From contig RQOL01000524.1 in the NCBI GenBank assembly GCA_013076295.1, forward strand, positions 310,001-374,000: a DNA stretch of 64,000 nt, read 5' to 3'. This DNA is from Sanderia malayensis (Eukaryota > Cnidaria > Scyphozoa > Semaeostomeae > Pelagiidae). The position numbers and the translations under genes were made by a program. Shown here piece after piece: positions 29,641 through 43,980 of this stretch. The notes under the pieces were generated by a model. That model was not told the origin of the DNA, did no database searches, and saw only the letters and a program-made list of their open reading frames with translations. Position 1 is the stretch's first letter, and each line of letters starts with the position of its first letter.

Positions 29641-32448
29641 AATGAAAGTTAATTTTTATTAGTGTAAATTGTGGGAATGAGTGTTATCTTTTATTATTGT
29701 ACATTGTGGGAATGAATGTTAACATAACTGAAAAGAGTAACTAAAAGTGTATAGGAATATGTTGTGGCTGAATTGACGTGGAATCATGCGCAAATTGTGG
29801 GAATGAATCTAAATAAATTGTAGGAATGAATGTTGATATTACTCAAAAAAGTAACTAAATGTGTATAACAATTTGTTTTCGCTGAATTGACATGAATCAT
29901 GCGCAAATTGTGGGGATGAATCCTAATTTTGATTAATGTAAGTTGCGGGAATAAAAGTTGATTTTTATTGGTGTAAATTGTGGGAGGGAAAATTAATTTT
30001 TATTCGTGTAAATTGTGGGAATGAGTGTTATCTTTTATTCGCGTAAATTTTGGGAATGAGTGTTATCTTTTATTAGTGTAAATTGTGGGAATGAATGTTA
30101 ATGTTACTGAAAAAGTAACTAAAAGTGTATAACAATTTGTTCTCGCTGAATTGACGTGAAACCATGGGCAAGTTGTGGGAATGAATGTTAATTTTGATTA
30201 GTGTAAGTTGCGGGAATAAAAGTTAATTTTTATTGGTGTAAATTGTGGGAGGGAAAATTAATTTTTATTGGTGTAAATTGTGGGAATGAGTGTTATCTTC
30301 TATTAGTGTAAATAGTGGGAAGGAATGTTAATATTACTGAAAAAAGTAACTAATAGTGTATAACAATTTGTTCTCCCTGAAAATGACATCGAATCATGCG
30401 CAAATTGTGGGAATGAATCCTAATCTTGCTTAGTGTAAGTTGCGGGAATAAAAATTAATTTTTATTGGTGCAAATTGTGGGAATGAAAGTTAATTTTTAT
30501 TAGTGTAAATTGTGGGAAAGAGTGTTATCTTTTATTATTGTACATTGTGGGAATGAATGTTAACATAACTGAAAAGAGTAACTAAAAGTGTATAGGAATA
30601 TGTTGTGGCTGAATTGACGTGGAATCATGCGCAAATTGTGGGAATGAATCTAAATAAATTGTAGAAATGAATGTTGATATTACTCAAAAAAGTAACTAAA
30701 TGTGTATAACAATTTGTTTTCGCTGAATTGACATGAATCATGCGCAAATTGTGGGGATGAATCCTAATTTTGATTAGTGTAAGTTGCGGGAATAAAAGTT
30801 GATTTTTATTGGTGTAAATTGTGGGAGGGAAAATTAATTTTTATTCGTGTAAATTGTGGGAATGAGTGTTATCTTTTATTCGCGTAAATTGTGGGAATGA
30901 GTGTTATCTTTTATTAGTGTAAATTGTGGGAATGAATGTTAATGTTACTGAAAAAGTAACTAAAAGTGTATAACAATTTGTTCTCGCTGAATTGACGTGA
31001 AACCATGGGCAAGTTGTGGGAATGAATGTTAATTTTGATTAGTGTAAGTTGCGGGAATAAAAGTTAATTTTTGTTGGTGTAAATTGTGGGAAGGAGTGCT
31101 ATCTTTTATTAGTATAAATTGTGGAAATGAATGTTAATATTACTGAAAAAAGTAACTAAAAGGGTATAACAATTTGTTTTCGCTGAATTGACGTGGAATC
31201 ATGCGCAAATTGTGGGAATGAATGTTAATTTTGATTAATGTAAGTTGCGGGAATAAAACTTGATTTTTATTGGTGTAAATTGTGGGAGGGAAAATTAATT
31301 TTTATTCGTGTAAATTGTGGAAATGAGTGTTATCATTTATTCGTGTAAATTGTGGGAATGAATGTTAATATTACTGAAAAAAGTAACTATAATGTATAAC
31401 AATTTGTTTTCGCTGAATTGGCTGGGAATCATGCGCAAATTGTGGGAATGAATGTTAATTTTGATTAGTGTAAGTTGCGGGAATAAAAGGTGATTTTTAT
31501 TGGTGTAAATTGTGGGAGGGAAAATTAATTTTTATTGGTGTGGGAAAAAAGTAACTATAATGTATAACAATTTGTTTTCGCTGAATTGACATGAATAATG
31601 CGCAAATTGTGGGGATGAATCCTAATTTTGATTAGTGTAAGTTGCGGGAATAAAAGTTGATTTTTATTGGTGTAAATTGTGGGAGGGAAAATTAATTTTT
31701 ATTCGTGTAAATTGTGGGAATGAGTGTTATCTTTTATTCGCGTAAATTGTGGGAATGAGTGTTATCTTTTATTAGTGTAAATTGTGGGAATGAATGTTAA
31801 TGTTACTGAAAAAGTAACTAAAAGTGTATAACAATTTGTTCTCGCTGAATTGACGTGAAACCATGGGCAAGTTGTGGGAATGAATGTTAATTTTGATTAG
31901 TGTAAGTTGCGGGAATAAAAGTTAATTTTTGTTGGTGTAAATTGTGGGAAGGAGTGCTATCTTTTATTAGTATAAATTGTGGAAATGAATGTTAATATTA
32001 CTGAAAAAAGTAACTAAAAGGGTATAACAATTTGTTTTCGCTGAATTGACGTGGAATCATGCGCAAATTGTGGGAATGAATGTTAATTTTGATTAATGTA
32101 AGTTGCGGGAATAAAACTTGATTTTTATTGGTGTAAATTGTGGGAGGGAAAATTAATTTTTATTCGTGTAAATTGTGGAAATGAGTGTTATCATTTATTC
32201 GTGTAAATTGTGGGAATGAATGTTAATATTACTGAAAAAAGTAACTATAATGTATAACAATTTGTTTTCGCTGAATTGGCTGGGAATCATGCGCAAATTG
32301 TGGGAATGAATGTTAATTTTGATTAGTGTAAGTTGCGGGAATAAAAGGTGATTTTTATTGGTGTAAATTGTGGGAGGGAAAATTAATTTTTATTGGTGTG
32401 GGAAAAAAGTAACTATAATGTATAACAATTTGTTTTCGCTGAATTGGC
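29395..32448. repeat. Tandem 0.84-0.86-kb higher-order blocks
   Basis: A block starting with GGGAGGGAAAATTAATTTTT and TATTGGTG repeats at about 29395 and 30236 (period about 841 bp). A second, overlapping block repeats at about 30735 and 31592 (period about 857 bp) and ends near 32448. Both contain the ATTCGCGTAAATT variant (about 30038, 30878, 31737). Short fused monomers with GGTGTGGGAAAAAAGTAAC occur near 31538 and 32396. Confidence 0.75.
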
Positions 32449-35290
32449 TGGGAATCATGCGCAAATTGTGGGAATGAATGTTAATTTTGATTAGTGTAAG
32501 TTGCGGGAATAAAAGGTGATTTTTATTGGTGTAAATTGAGGGAGGGAAAATTAATTTTTATTGGTGTAAATTGTGGGAATGAGTGTTATCTTCTATTAGT
32601 GTAAATAGTGGGAAGGAATGTTAATATTACTGAAAAAAGTAACTAATAGTGTATAACAATTTGTTCTCCCTGAAAATGACATCGAATCATGCGCAAATTG
32701 TGGGAATGAATCCTAATCTTGCTTAGTGTAAGTTGCGGGAATAAAAATTAATTTTTATTGGTGCAAATTGTGGGAATGAATGTTAATATAACTGAAACAA
32801 GCAACTAGAAGTTTATAACAATTTGTTTTCGCTGAATCGACGTGGTGTCATGCGCAAATTGTGGGAGTGAATGTTATTTTTGATTATTGTAAGTTGCGGG
32901 AATAAAAGTTGATTTTTATTCCTGTAAATTGTGGGAATGATAGGTAAATTTTATTAGTTTAAATTGTGGGAATTAGTGTTATCATTTATTAGTGTAAATT
33001 GTGGGAATGAATGTTAATATTACTGAAAAAGTAACTAAAAGAGTATAACAATTTGCTTTCGCTGAATTGACGTGGAATCATGCGCAAACTGTGGGAATGA
33101 ATCTTAATTTTGATTAGTGTAAGTTTCGGGAAAAAAAGTTAATTTTTATTGGTATAAATTGTGGGAATGAATGTTATCTTTATTATTGTAAATTGTGGGA
33201 TTGAATGTTAATATTACTGAAAAGAAAACTAAAAGAGTATAACAATTTGCTTTCGCTGAATTGACGTGGAATCATGCGCAAAATGTTTAAATGAATCCTA
33301 ATTTTGATTAGTGTAAGTTTCGGGAAAAAAAGTTAATTTTTCTTGGTATAAATTGTGGGAGTGAATTTTGTCTTTTATTAGTGTAAATTGTGGGAAGGAA
33401 TGTTAATATTACTGCAAAAAGTAACTATAATGTATAACAATTTGTTCTGGCTGAATTGACGTGGAATCATGCGCAAATTGTGGGAATGAATGTTAATTTT
33501 GATTAGTGTAAGTTGCGGGAATAAAAGTTGATTTTTATTGGTGTAAATTGTTGGAATAAATGTTCATATAACTGAAAAAAGTAACTAAAAGTGTATAACA
33601 ATTTGTTCTCGCTGATTTGACGTGGAATCATGCTCAAATTGTTGGAATGAATTTAATTTTGATTAGTGTAAGTTGCGGAAATAAAAGTTAATTTTTATTG
33701 CTATAAATTGTGGGAATGAATGTTATCTTTATTAGTGTAATTAGTGGGAATGAATGATAATATTACTCAAAAATATAACTAAAAGTGTATAACAATTTGT
33801 TTTCGCTGAATTGACATGGAATCATGCGCAAATTGTGGGAATAAATCCTAATTTTGATTAGTGTAAGTTGCGGGAATAAAAGTTAGTTTTTAATAGTGTA
33901 AATTGTGGGAATGCATGTTTATATGACTGAAAAAGGTAACTAAAAGTGTATAACAATTTGTTTTCGCTGAATTGGCTGGGAATCATGCGCAAATTGTGGG
34001 AATGAATGTTAATTTTGATTAGTGTAAGTTGCGGGAATAAAAGGTGATTTTTATTGGTGTAAATTGTGGCAGGGAAAATTAATTTTTATTGGTGTAAATT
34101 GTGGGAATGAGTGTTATCTTCTATTAGTGTAAATAGTGGGAAGGAATGTTAATATTACTGAAAAAAGTAACTAATAGTGTATAACAATTTGTTCTCCCTG
34201 AAAATGACATCGAATCATGCGCAAATTGTGGGAATGAATCCTAATCTTGCTTAGTGTAAGTTGCGGGAATAAAAATTAATTTTTATTGGTGCAAATTGTG
34301 GGAATGAATGTTAATATAACTGAAACAAGCAACTAGAAGTTTATAACAATTTGTTTTCGCTGAATCGACGTGGTGTCATGCGCAAATTGTGGGAGTGAAT
34401 GTTATTTTTGATTAGTGTAAGTTGCGGGAATAAAAGTTGATTTTTATTCCTGTAAATTGTGGGAACGAAAGTTAATTTTTATTAGTGTAAAGTGTGGGAA
34501 TGAGTGTTATCTTTTATTATTGTACATTGTGGGAATGAAAGTTAACATAACTGAAGAAAGTAACTAAAAGTGTATAGCAATTTGTTGTGGCTGAATTGAC
34601 GTGGAATCCTGCGCAATTTGTTGGAATGAATCTAAATAAATTGTAGGAATGAATGTTAATATTACTCAAAAAAGTAACTAAATGTGTATAACAATTTGTT
34701 TTCGCTGAATTGACATGAATCATGCGCAAATTGTGGGGATGAATCTTAATTTTGATTGTAAGTTGCGGGAATAAAAGTAGATTTTTATTGGTGTAAATTG
34801 TGGGAATGATAGGTAAATTTTATTAGTGTAAATTGTGGGAATTAGTGTTATCATTTATTAGTGTAAATTGTGGGAATGAATGTTAATATTACTGAAAAAG
34901 TAACTAAAAGAGTATAACAATTTGCTTTCGCTGAATTGACGTGGAATCATGCGCAAACTGTGGGAATGAATCTTAATTTTGATTAGTGTAAGTTTCGGGA
35001 AAAAAAGTTAATTTTTATTGGTATAAATTGTGGGAATGAATGTTATCTTTATTATTGTAAATTGTGGGAATGAATGTTAATATTACTGAAAAGAAAACTA
35101 AAAGAGTATAACAATTTGCTTTCGCTGAATTGACGTGGAATCATGCGCAAAATGTTTAAATGAATCCTAATTTTGATTAGTGTAAGTTTCGGGAAAAAAG
35201 TTAATTTTTCTTGGTATAAATTGTGGGAGTGAATGTTGTCTTTTATTAGTGTAAATTGTGGGAAGGAATGTTAATATTACTGCAAAAAGT
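32449..35290. repeat. Mosaic of segments from the 9.3-kb unit
   Basis: Successive stretches match different parts of the large unit rather than one continuous part. About 32560-32935 resembles 2900-3290, about 33850-34745 resembles 8640-9540 of copy 1 (including the segment deleted from copy 2), and about 34745-35290 resembles 1270-1800. This suggests repeated unequal exchange. The boundaries are approximate. Confidence 0.6.
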
Positions 35291-38200
35291 AACTAAAAGA
35301 GTATAACAATTTGCTTTCGCTGAATTGACGTGGAATCATGCGCAAACTGTGGGAATGAATCCTAATTTTGATTAGTGTAAGTTGCGGGAGTAAATGTTAA
35401 ATTTTTATTGCTGTAAATTGTGGGAATGAGTGTTATCTTTTATTAGTGTAAATTGTGGGAATGAATGTTATTATTACTGAAAAGAGTAAGTAAAAGTGTA
35501 TAACAATTTGCTTTCGCTGAATGGACGTGGAACCATGCGCAAATTCGTGGAAATTGTGAGAATTAATGTTAATATTACTGAGAAAAGTAATTAAAAATGT
35601 ATAACCAATTGTTTTCGCTGAATTGACGTGGAACAATGCGCAAATTGTAGGAATGAATGCTAATTTTGATTAGTTTAAGTTGCGGGGATAAAAGTTAATT
35701 TTTATTTGTGTAAATTGCGGGAATCAGTGTTATCTTTTATTAGTGTAAATTGTGGGAATGAATGTTAATATTACTGAGAAAAGTAACTAAAAGTGTATAA
35801 CAATTTGTTTTCGCTGAATTGACGTGGAATCATGCGCAAATTGTGGGAATGAATCCTAATTTTGATCAGTGTAAGTTGCGGGGATAAAAGTTAATTTTTA
35901 TTTGTGTAAATTGCGGGAATCAGTGTTATCTTTTATTATAGTAAATTGTGGGAATGAATGTTAATATTACTGAGAAAAGTAACTAAAAGTGTATAACAAT
36001 TTGTTTTCGCTGAATTGACGTGGAACAATGCGCAAATTGTAGGAATGAATGCTAATTTTGATTAGTTTAAGTTGCGGGGATAAAAGTTAATTTTTATTTG
36101 TGTAAATTGCGGGAATCAGTGTTATCTTTTATTAGTGTAAATTGTGGGAATGAATGTTAATATTACTGAGAAAAGTAACTAAAACTGTATAACAATTTGT
36201 TTTCGCTGAATTGACGTGGAATCATGCGCCAATTGTGGGAATGAATCTTAGTTTTGATTAAAGTAAGTTGCGGGAATAAAAGTTAATTTTTTTTGGTGTA
36301 AATTGTGGGAATCAGTGTTTTCTTTTATTAGTGTAAGTTGTGGGAATGAGTGTTATCTTTTATTCGTGGAAATTGTGGGAATGAATGTTAATATTACTGA
36401 AAAAAGTAACTAAAAGTGTATAACAATTTGTTTTCCCTGAAATGACGTGGAATCATGGGCACAATGTGGGAATGAATCCTAATTTTGATTAATGTAAGTT
36501 GCGGGAATAAAAGTTAATTTTTATTGGTGTAAATTGTGGGAATGAATGTTTATATAACTGAAACCAGTAACTAAAAATGTATAACAATTTGTTTTCGCTG
36601 AATTGACGTGGAATCATGCGCAAATTGTGGGAATTAATGTTAATTTTGATTAGTGTAAGTTTCGGGAATAAAAGTTAACTATTATTGGTGTAAATTGTGG
36701 GAATGAGTGTTATATTTTATTAGTGTAAATTGTGGTAATGAATGTTAATATTACTGAAAAAAGTAACTAAAAGTGTATAACAATTTGTTTTCGCTGAATT
36801 GACGTGGAATCATGCGCCAATTGTGGGAATGAATCTTAATTTTGATTAATGTAAGTTGCGGGAATAAAAGTTAATTTTTTTTGTGTAAATTGTGGGAATG
36901 AGTGTTATCTTTTATTAGTGTAAATTGTGGGAATGAGTGTTATCTTTTTTTCGTGGAAATTGTCGGAATGAATGTTAATATTACTGAAAAAAGTAACTAA
37001 AAGTGTATAACAAATTGTTTCGCAGAATTGACGTGAAATCATGCGCCAATTGTGGGAATGAATCTTAATTTTGATTTGTGTGAGTTGCGGGAATAACAGT
37101 TAATTTTTTGGTGTAAATTGTGGGAATGAGTGTTGTCTTTTATTCGTGGAAATTGTGGGAATGAATGTTAATATTACTGAAAAAAGTAACTAAAAGTGTA
37201 TAACAATTTGTTTTCCCTGAAATGACGTGGAATCATGGGCAAAATGTGGGAATGAATCCTAATTTTGATTAATGTAAGTTGCGGGAATAAAAGTTAATTT
37301 TTATTGGTGTAAATTGTGGGTATGAATGTTTATATAACTGAAACAAGTAACTAAAAATGTATAAGAATTTGTTTTCGCTGAATTGACGTGGAATCATGCG
37401 CAAATTGTGGGAATTAATGTTAATTTTGAATAATGTAAGTTTCGGGAATAAAAGTTAACTTTTATTGGTGTAAATTGTGGGAATGAGTGTTATCTTTTAT
37501 TAGTGTAAATTGTGGTAATGAATGTTAACATTACAGAAAAAAGTAACTAAAAGTGTATAACAATTTGTTTTCGCTGAATTGACGTGGAATCATGCGCCAA
37601 TTGTGGGAATGAATCTTAATTTTGATTAATGTAAGTTGCGGGATTAAAAGTTAATTTTTATTTGTGTAAATTGCGGGAATCAGTGTTATCTTTTATTAGT
37701 GTAAATTGTGGGAATGAATGTTAATATTACTGAGAAAGTAACTAAAAGTGTATAACAATTTGTTTTCGCTGAATTGACGTGGAATCATGCGCAAATTGTG
37801 GGAATGAATCCTAATTTTGATCAGTGTAAGTTGCGGGGATAAAAGTTAATTGTTATTTGTGTAAATTGCGGGAATCAGTGTTATCTTTTATTATAGTAAA
37901 TTGTGGGAATGAATGTTAATATTACTGAGAAAAGTAACTAAAAGTGTATAACAATTTGTTTTCGCTGAATTGACGTGGAACAATGCGCAAATTGTAGGAA
38001 TGAATGCTAATTTTGATTAGTTTAAGTTGCGGGGATAAAAGTTAATTTTTATTTGTGTAAATGGCGGGAATCAGTGTTATCTTTTATTAGTGTAAATTGT
38101 GGGAATGAATGTTAATATTACTGAGAAAAGTAACTAAAAGTGTATAACAATTTGTTTTCGCTGAATTGACGTGGAATCATGCGCCAATTGTGGGAATGAA

Positions 38201-39780
38201 TCTTAATTTTGATTAAAGTAAGTTGCGGGAATAAAAGTTAATTTTTTTTGGTGTAAATTGTGGGAATCAGTGTTTTCTTTTATTAGTGTAAGTTGTGGGA
38301 ATGAGTGTTATCTTTTATTCGTGGAAATTGTGGGAATGAATGTTAATATTACTGAAAAAAGTAACTAAAAGTGTATAACAAATTGTTTTCGCAGAATTGA
38401 CGTGGAATCATGCGCCAATTGTGGGAATGAATCTTAATTTTGATTTGTGTGAGTTGCGGGAATAAAAGTTAATTTTTTTTGTGTAAATTGTGGGAATGAG
38501 TGTTATCTTTTATTAGTGTAAATTGTGGGAATGAGTGTTATCTTTTTTTCGTGGAAATTGTGGGAATGAATGTTAATATTACTGAAAAAAGTAACTAAAA
38601 GTGTATAACAAATTGTTTTCGCAGAATTGACGTGAAATCATGCGCCAATTGTGGGAATGAATCTTAATTTTGATTTGTGTGAGTTGCGGGAATAACAGTT
38701 AATTTTTTGGTGTAAATTGTGGGAATGAGTGTTATCTTTTATTCGTGGAAATTGTGGGAATGAATGTTAATATTACTGAAAAAAGTAACTAAAAGTGTAT
38801 AACAATTTGTTTTCCCTGAAATGACGTGGAATCATGGGCAAAATGTGGGAATGAATCCTAATTTTGATTAATGTAAGTTGCGGGAATAAAAGTTAATTTT
38901 TATTGGTGTAAATTGTGGGTATGAATGTTTATATAACTGAAACAAGTAACTAAAAATGTATAAGAATTTGTTTTCGCTGAATTGACGTGGAATCATGCGC
39001 AAATTGTGGGAATTAATGTTAAGTTTGAATAGTGTAGGTTTCGGGAATAAAAGTTAACTTTTATTGGTGTAAATTGTGGGAATGAGTGTTATCTTTTATT
39101 AGTGTAAATTGTGGTAATGAATGTTAACATTACTGAAAAAAGTAACTAAAAGTGTATAACAATTTGTTTTCGCTGAATTGACGTGGAATCATGCGCCAAT
39201 TGTGGGAATGAATCTTAATTTTGATTAATGTAAGTTGCGGGAATAAAAGTTAATTTTTATTTGTGTAAATTGCGGGAATCAGTGTTATCTTTTATTAGTG
39301 TAAATTGTGGGAATGAATGTTAATATTACTGAGAAAAGTAACTAAAAGTGTATAACAATTTGTTTTCGCTGAATTGACGTGGAATCATGCGCAAATTGTG
39401 GGAATGAATCCTAATTTTGATCAGTGTAAGTTTGCGGGATAAAAGTTAATTTTTATTTGTGTAAATTGCGGGAATCAGTGTTATCTTTTATTATAGTAAA
39501 TTGTGGGAATGAATGTTAATATTACTGAGAAAAGTAACTAAAAGTGTATAACAATTTGTTTTCGCAGAATTGACGTGGAACAATGCGCAAATTGTAGGAA
39601 TGAATGCTAATTTTGATTAGTTTAAGTTGCGGGGATAAAAAGTTAATTTTTATTTGTGTACATTGCGGGAATCAGTGTATCTTTTATTAGTGTAAATTGT
39701 GGGAATGAATGTTAATATTACTGAGAAAGTAACTAAAACTGTATAACATTTTGTTTTCGCTGAATTGACGTGGAATCATG
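35291..39780. repeat. Second satellite subfamily with 1.6-1.95-kb periodicity
   Basis: Monomers here carry diagnostic variants rare further left: TACTGAGAAAAGTAAC, GCGGGAATCAGTGTTATC, CATGCGCCAATTGTGGG and TATTCGTGGAAATTG. Matching landmarks recur about 1.6 kb apart (37091 and 38691 for GGGAATAACAGTTAATTTTT; about 37230 and 38830 for ATCATGGGCAAAATGTGGG) and about 1.95 kb apart (about 36227 and 38177). Confidence 0.7.
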
Positions 39781-42660
39781 CGCCAATTGTGGAATGAATC
39801 TTAATTTTGATTTGTTTGAGTTGCGGGAATAAAAGTTAAATTTTTGGTGTAAATTTTAGGAATGAGTATTATCTTTTATTAGTGTAAATTGTGGGAATCA
39901 ATATTAATATTACTGAAAAAAGTAACTAAAAGTGTATAACAATTTGCTTTCGCTGAATTGACGTGGAACATGCGCAAATTGTGGGAATGAATGTTAATTT
40001 CGATTAGTGTAAGTTGCGGGAATAAATGTTAAATTTTTATTGGTGTAAATTGTGGGAATGAGTGTTATCTTTATTAGTGTAAATTGTGTGAATGAATGTT
40101 AATATTACTTGAAAAGAGTAACTAAAAGTGCATAAGAATTTTTTTTTCGCTGAATTGACGTGGAATCATGCGCAAATTGTTGGAATGAATGTTAATTTTT
40201 ATCAATGTAAGTTGCGGGAATGAGAATTAATTTTCATTGGTGTAAATTGTGGAATGAGTGTTTTCTTTTGTTGGTGTAAATTGTGGCATGAGTGTTAATA
40301 TTACTGAAAGATGTAACTAAAAGTGCATAGCAATGTGTTTCGCTGAATTGACGTGGAATCATGCGCAAATTGTGGCAATGAATCTTTCATTTTGATTTGT
40401 GTAGGTTGGGGAAGAAAAGTAAATTTTTGTTTGGTTTAAATTGTGGGAATGAGTGTTATCTTTTATTAGTGTAAATTGTAGGAAGAATGTTAATATTACT
40501 GAAAAAAGTAACTAAAAGTGCACAACAATTTGTTTTCGCTGAATTGACGTGGAATCATGCGCAAATTGTGGTGATTAATGTTAATTTTGAATAGTGTAAG
40601 TTTCGGGAATAAAAGTTAACTTTTATTGGTGTAAACTGTGGGAATGAGTGTTATCTTTTATTAGTGTAAATTGTGGTAATGAATGTTAACATTACTGAAA
40701 AAAGTAACTAAAAGTGTATAACAATTTGTTTTCGCTGAATTGACGTGGAATCATGCGCCAATTGTGGGAATGAATCTTAATTTTGATTTGTTTGAGTTGC
40801 GGGAATAAAAGTTAAATTTTTGGTGTAAATTTTAGGAAATGAGTATTATCTTTTATTAGTGTAAATTGTGGGAATCAATATTAATATTACTGAAAAAAGT
40901 AACTAAAAGTGTATAACAATTTGCTTTCGCTGAATTGACGTGGAACCATGCGCAAATTGTGGGAATGAATGTTAATTTCGATTAGTGTAAGTTGCGGGAA
41001 TAAATGTTAAATTTTTATTGGTGTAAATTGTGGGAATGAGTGTTATCTTTTATTAGTGTAAATTGTGTGAATGAATGTTAATTTACTGAAAAGAGTAACT
41101 AAAAGTGCATAAGAATTTTGTTTTCGCTGAATTGACGTGGAATCATGCGCAAATTGTTGGAATGAATGTTAATTTTTATCAATGTAAGTTGCGGGAATGA
41201 GAATTAATTTTCATTGGTGTAAATTGTGGGAATGAGTGTTTTCTTTTGTTGGTGTAAATTGTGGCAATGAGTGTTAATATTACTGAAAGATGTAACTAAA
41301 AGTGCATAGCAATGTGTTTTCGCTGAATTGACGTGGAATCATGCGCAAATTGTGGCAATGAATCTTCATTTTGATTTGTGTAGGTTGGGGGAAGAAAAGT
41401 AAATTTTTGTTTTGGTTTAAATTGTGGGAATGAGTGTTATCTTTTATTAGTGTAAATTGTAGGAATGAATGTTAATATTACTGAAAAAAAGTAACTAAAA
41501 GTGCACAACAATTTGTTTTCGCTGAATTGACGTGGAATCATGCGCAAATTGTGGTGATTAATGTTAATTTTGAATAGTGTAAGTTTCGGGAATAAAGTTA
41601 ACTTTATTGGTGTAAACTGTGGGAATGAGTGTTATCTTTTATTAGTGTAAATTGTGGTAATGAATGTTAACATTACTGAAAAAAGTAACTAAAAGTGTAT
41701 AACAATTTGTTTTCGCTGAATTGACGTGGAATCATGCGCCAATTGTGGGAATGAATCTTAATTTTGATTTGTTTGAGTTGCGGGAATAAAAGTTAAATTT
41801 TTGGTGTAAATTTTAGGAATGAGTATTATCTTTTATTAGTGTAAATTGTGGGAATCAATATTAATATTACTGAAAAAAGTAACTAAAAGTGTATAACAAT
41901 TTGCTTTCGCTGAATTGACGTGGAACCATGCGCAAATTGTGGGAATGAATGTTAATTTCGATTAGTGTAAGTTGCGGGAATAAATGTTAAATTTTTATTG
42001 GTGTAAATTGTGGGAATGAGTGTTATCTTTTATTAGTGTAAATTGTGTGAATGAATGTTAATATTACTGAAAAGAGTAACTAAAAGTGCATAAGAATTTG
42101 TTTTCGCTGAATTGACGTGGAATCATGCGCAAATTGTTGGAATGAATGTTAATTTTTATCAATGTAAGCTGCGGGAATGAGAATTAATTTTCATTGGTGT
42201 AAATTGTGGGAATGAGTGTTTTCTTTTGTTGGTGTAAATTGTGGCAATGAGTGTTAATATTACTGAAAGATGTAACTAAAAGTGCATAGCAATGTGTTTT
42301 CGCTGAATTGACGTGGAATCATGCGCAAATTGTGGCAATGAATCTTCATTTTGATTTGTGTAGGTTGGGGGAAGAAAAGTAAATTTTTGTTTTGGTTTAA
42401 ATTGTGGGAATGAGTGTTATCTTTTATTAGTGTAAATTGTAGGAATGAATGTTAATATTACTGAAAAAAAGTAACTAAAAGTGCACAACAATTTGTTTTC
42501 GCTGAATTGACGTGGAATCATGCGCAAAATGTTGGAATGAATGTTAATTTTTATCTGTGTAAGTTGCGGGAATGAGAATTAATTTTCATTGGTGTAAATT
42601 GTGGGAATGAGTGTTATCTTTTATTAGTGTAAATTGTGACAATGAGTGTTAATATTACTG
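39781..42660. repeat. Three tandem ~975-bp higher-order blocks
   Basis: The GAGTATTATC variant followed by GGGAATCAATATTAATATTA recurs near 39866, 40851 and 41820, and AAAAGTGCACAAC recurs near 40520, 41500 and 42477. Blocks also share GTAGGTTGGGG. The first copy has several one-base losses that the second and third lack. Confidence 0.8.
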
Positions 42661-42672
42661 AAAGATGTAACT

Positions 42673-42729
42673 AAATTTACACCAATAAAAATTTAACATT
42701 TACTCCCGCAACTTACACTAATCAAAATT
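42673..42729 (-). repeat. Short inverted satellite fragment
   Basis: The sequence from AATTTACACCAATAAAAATT to ACTAATCAAAATT is the reverse complement of the normal sub-repeat order (TTTTGATTAGTGTAAGTTGC, GGGAGTAAATGTTAAATTTT, ATTGGTGTAAATT). It sits between GATGTAACTAA and GCAATGAATCTTC, both in the usual orientation. It is the only reversed piece I noticed in about 57 kb of array. Confidence 0.9.
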
Positions 42730-43119
42730 GCAATGAATCTTCATTTTGATTTGTGTAGGTTGCGGGAAGAAAAGTAAATTTTTGTTGGTGTAAATTGTGG
42801 GAATGGGTGTTATCTTTTATTAGTGTAAATTGTGGGAATGAATGTTAATATTACCGAAAAAAAGTAACTAAATGTGCACAACAATTTGTTTTCGCTGAAT
42901 TGACGTGGAATCTTGCGCAAATTGTGGGAAGGAATCTTAATTTTGATTAATGAAGTTGCGGGAGTAAAAGTTAATTTTTTTTGTGTAAATTGTGGGAATC
43001 AGTGTTTTCTTTTATTAGTGTAAATTGTGGGAATGAGTGTTATCTTTTATTCGTGGAAATTGTGGGAATGAATGTTAATATTACTGAAAAAAGTAACTAA
43101 AAGTGTATAACAATTTTTT

Positions 43120-43980
43120 TTCGCTGAATTGACGTAGAATCATTCGCAAATTGTGGGAATGAATCTTAATTTTGAGTAGTGTAAGTTGCGGGAACAAAAC
43201 TTAATTTTAATTGGTGTAAATTGTCGGAATGAGTGTTATATTTTATTAGTGTAAATTGTGGGAATCAATGTTAATGTTACTGAAAAAAGTAACTTAAAGT
43301 GTATAACAATTTGCTTTCGCTGAATTGACGTGGAACCATGCGCAAATTGTGGGAATGAAAGTTAATTTTGATTAATGTCAGTGGCGCGAGTAAAAGTTAA
43401 TTTTTATTGGTGTAAATTTTGGGAATGAAAGTTAATTTTTATTAGTGTCAATTGTGGGAATGAGTGTTATCTTTTATTAGTGTAAATTCTGGGAATGAGT
43501 GTTATATTTTATTAGTCTAAATTGTGGGAATCAATGTTAATATTGCTGAAAAAGTAACTAAAAGTGTATAACAATTTGTTTTCGCTGAATTGACGTGGAA
43601 TCATGCGCCAATTGTGGGAATGAATCTTAATTTTGAGTAGTGTAAGTTGCGGGAACAAAACCTAATTTTAATTGGTGTAAATTGTCGGAATGAGTGTTAT
43701 ATTTTATTAGTGTAAATTGTGGGAATAAATGTTAATATTACTGAAAAAAGTAACTAAAAGTATATAACAATTTGCTTTCGCTGAATTGACGTGGAACCAT
43801 GCGCAAATTGTGGGAATGAAAGTTAATTTTGATTAATGTCACTGGCGCGAGTAAAAGTTAATTTTTATTGGTGTAAATTTTGGGAATGAAAGTTAATTTT
43901 TATTAGTGTCAATTGTGGGAATGAGTGTTATCTTTTATTAGTGTAAATTCTGGGAATGAATGTTAAAATAACTGAAAAAA
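43120..43980. repeat. Tandem duplication, ~461-bp period
   Basis: TTTGAGTAGTGTAAGTTGCG starts at 43171 and 43632. The unusual GGCGCGAGTAAAAGTTAATT follows at about 43383 and 43844. Each copy spans a little over two monomers. Confidence 0.75.
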
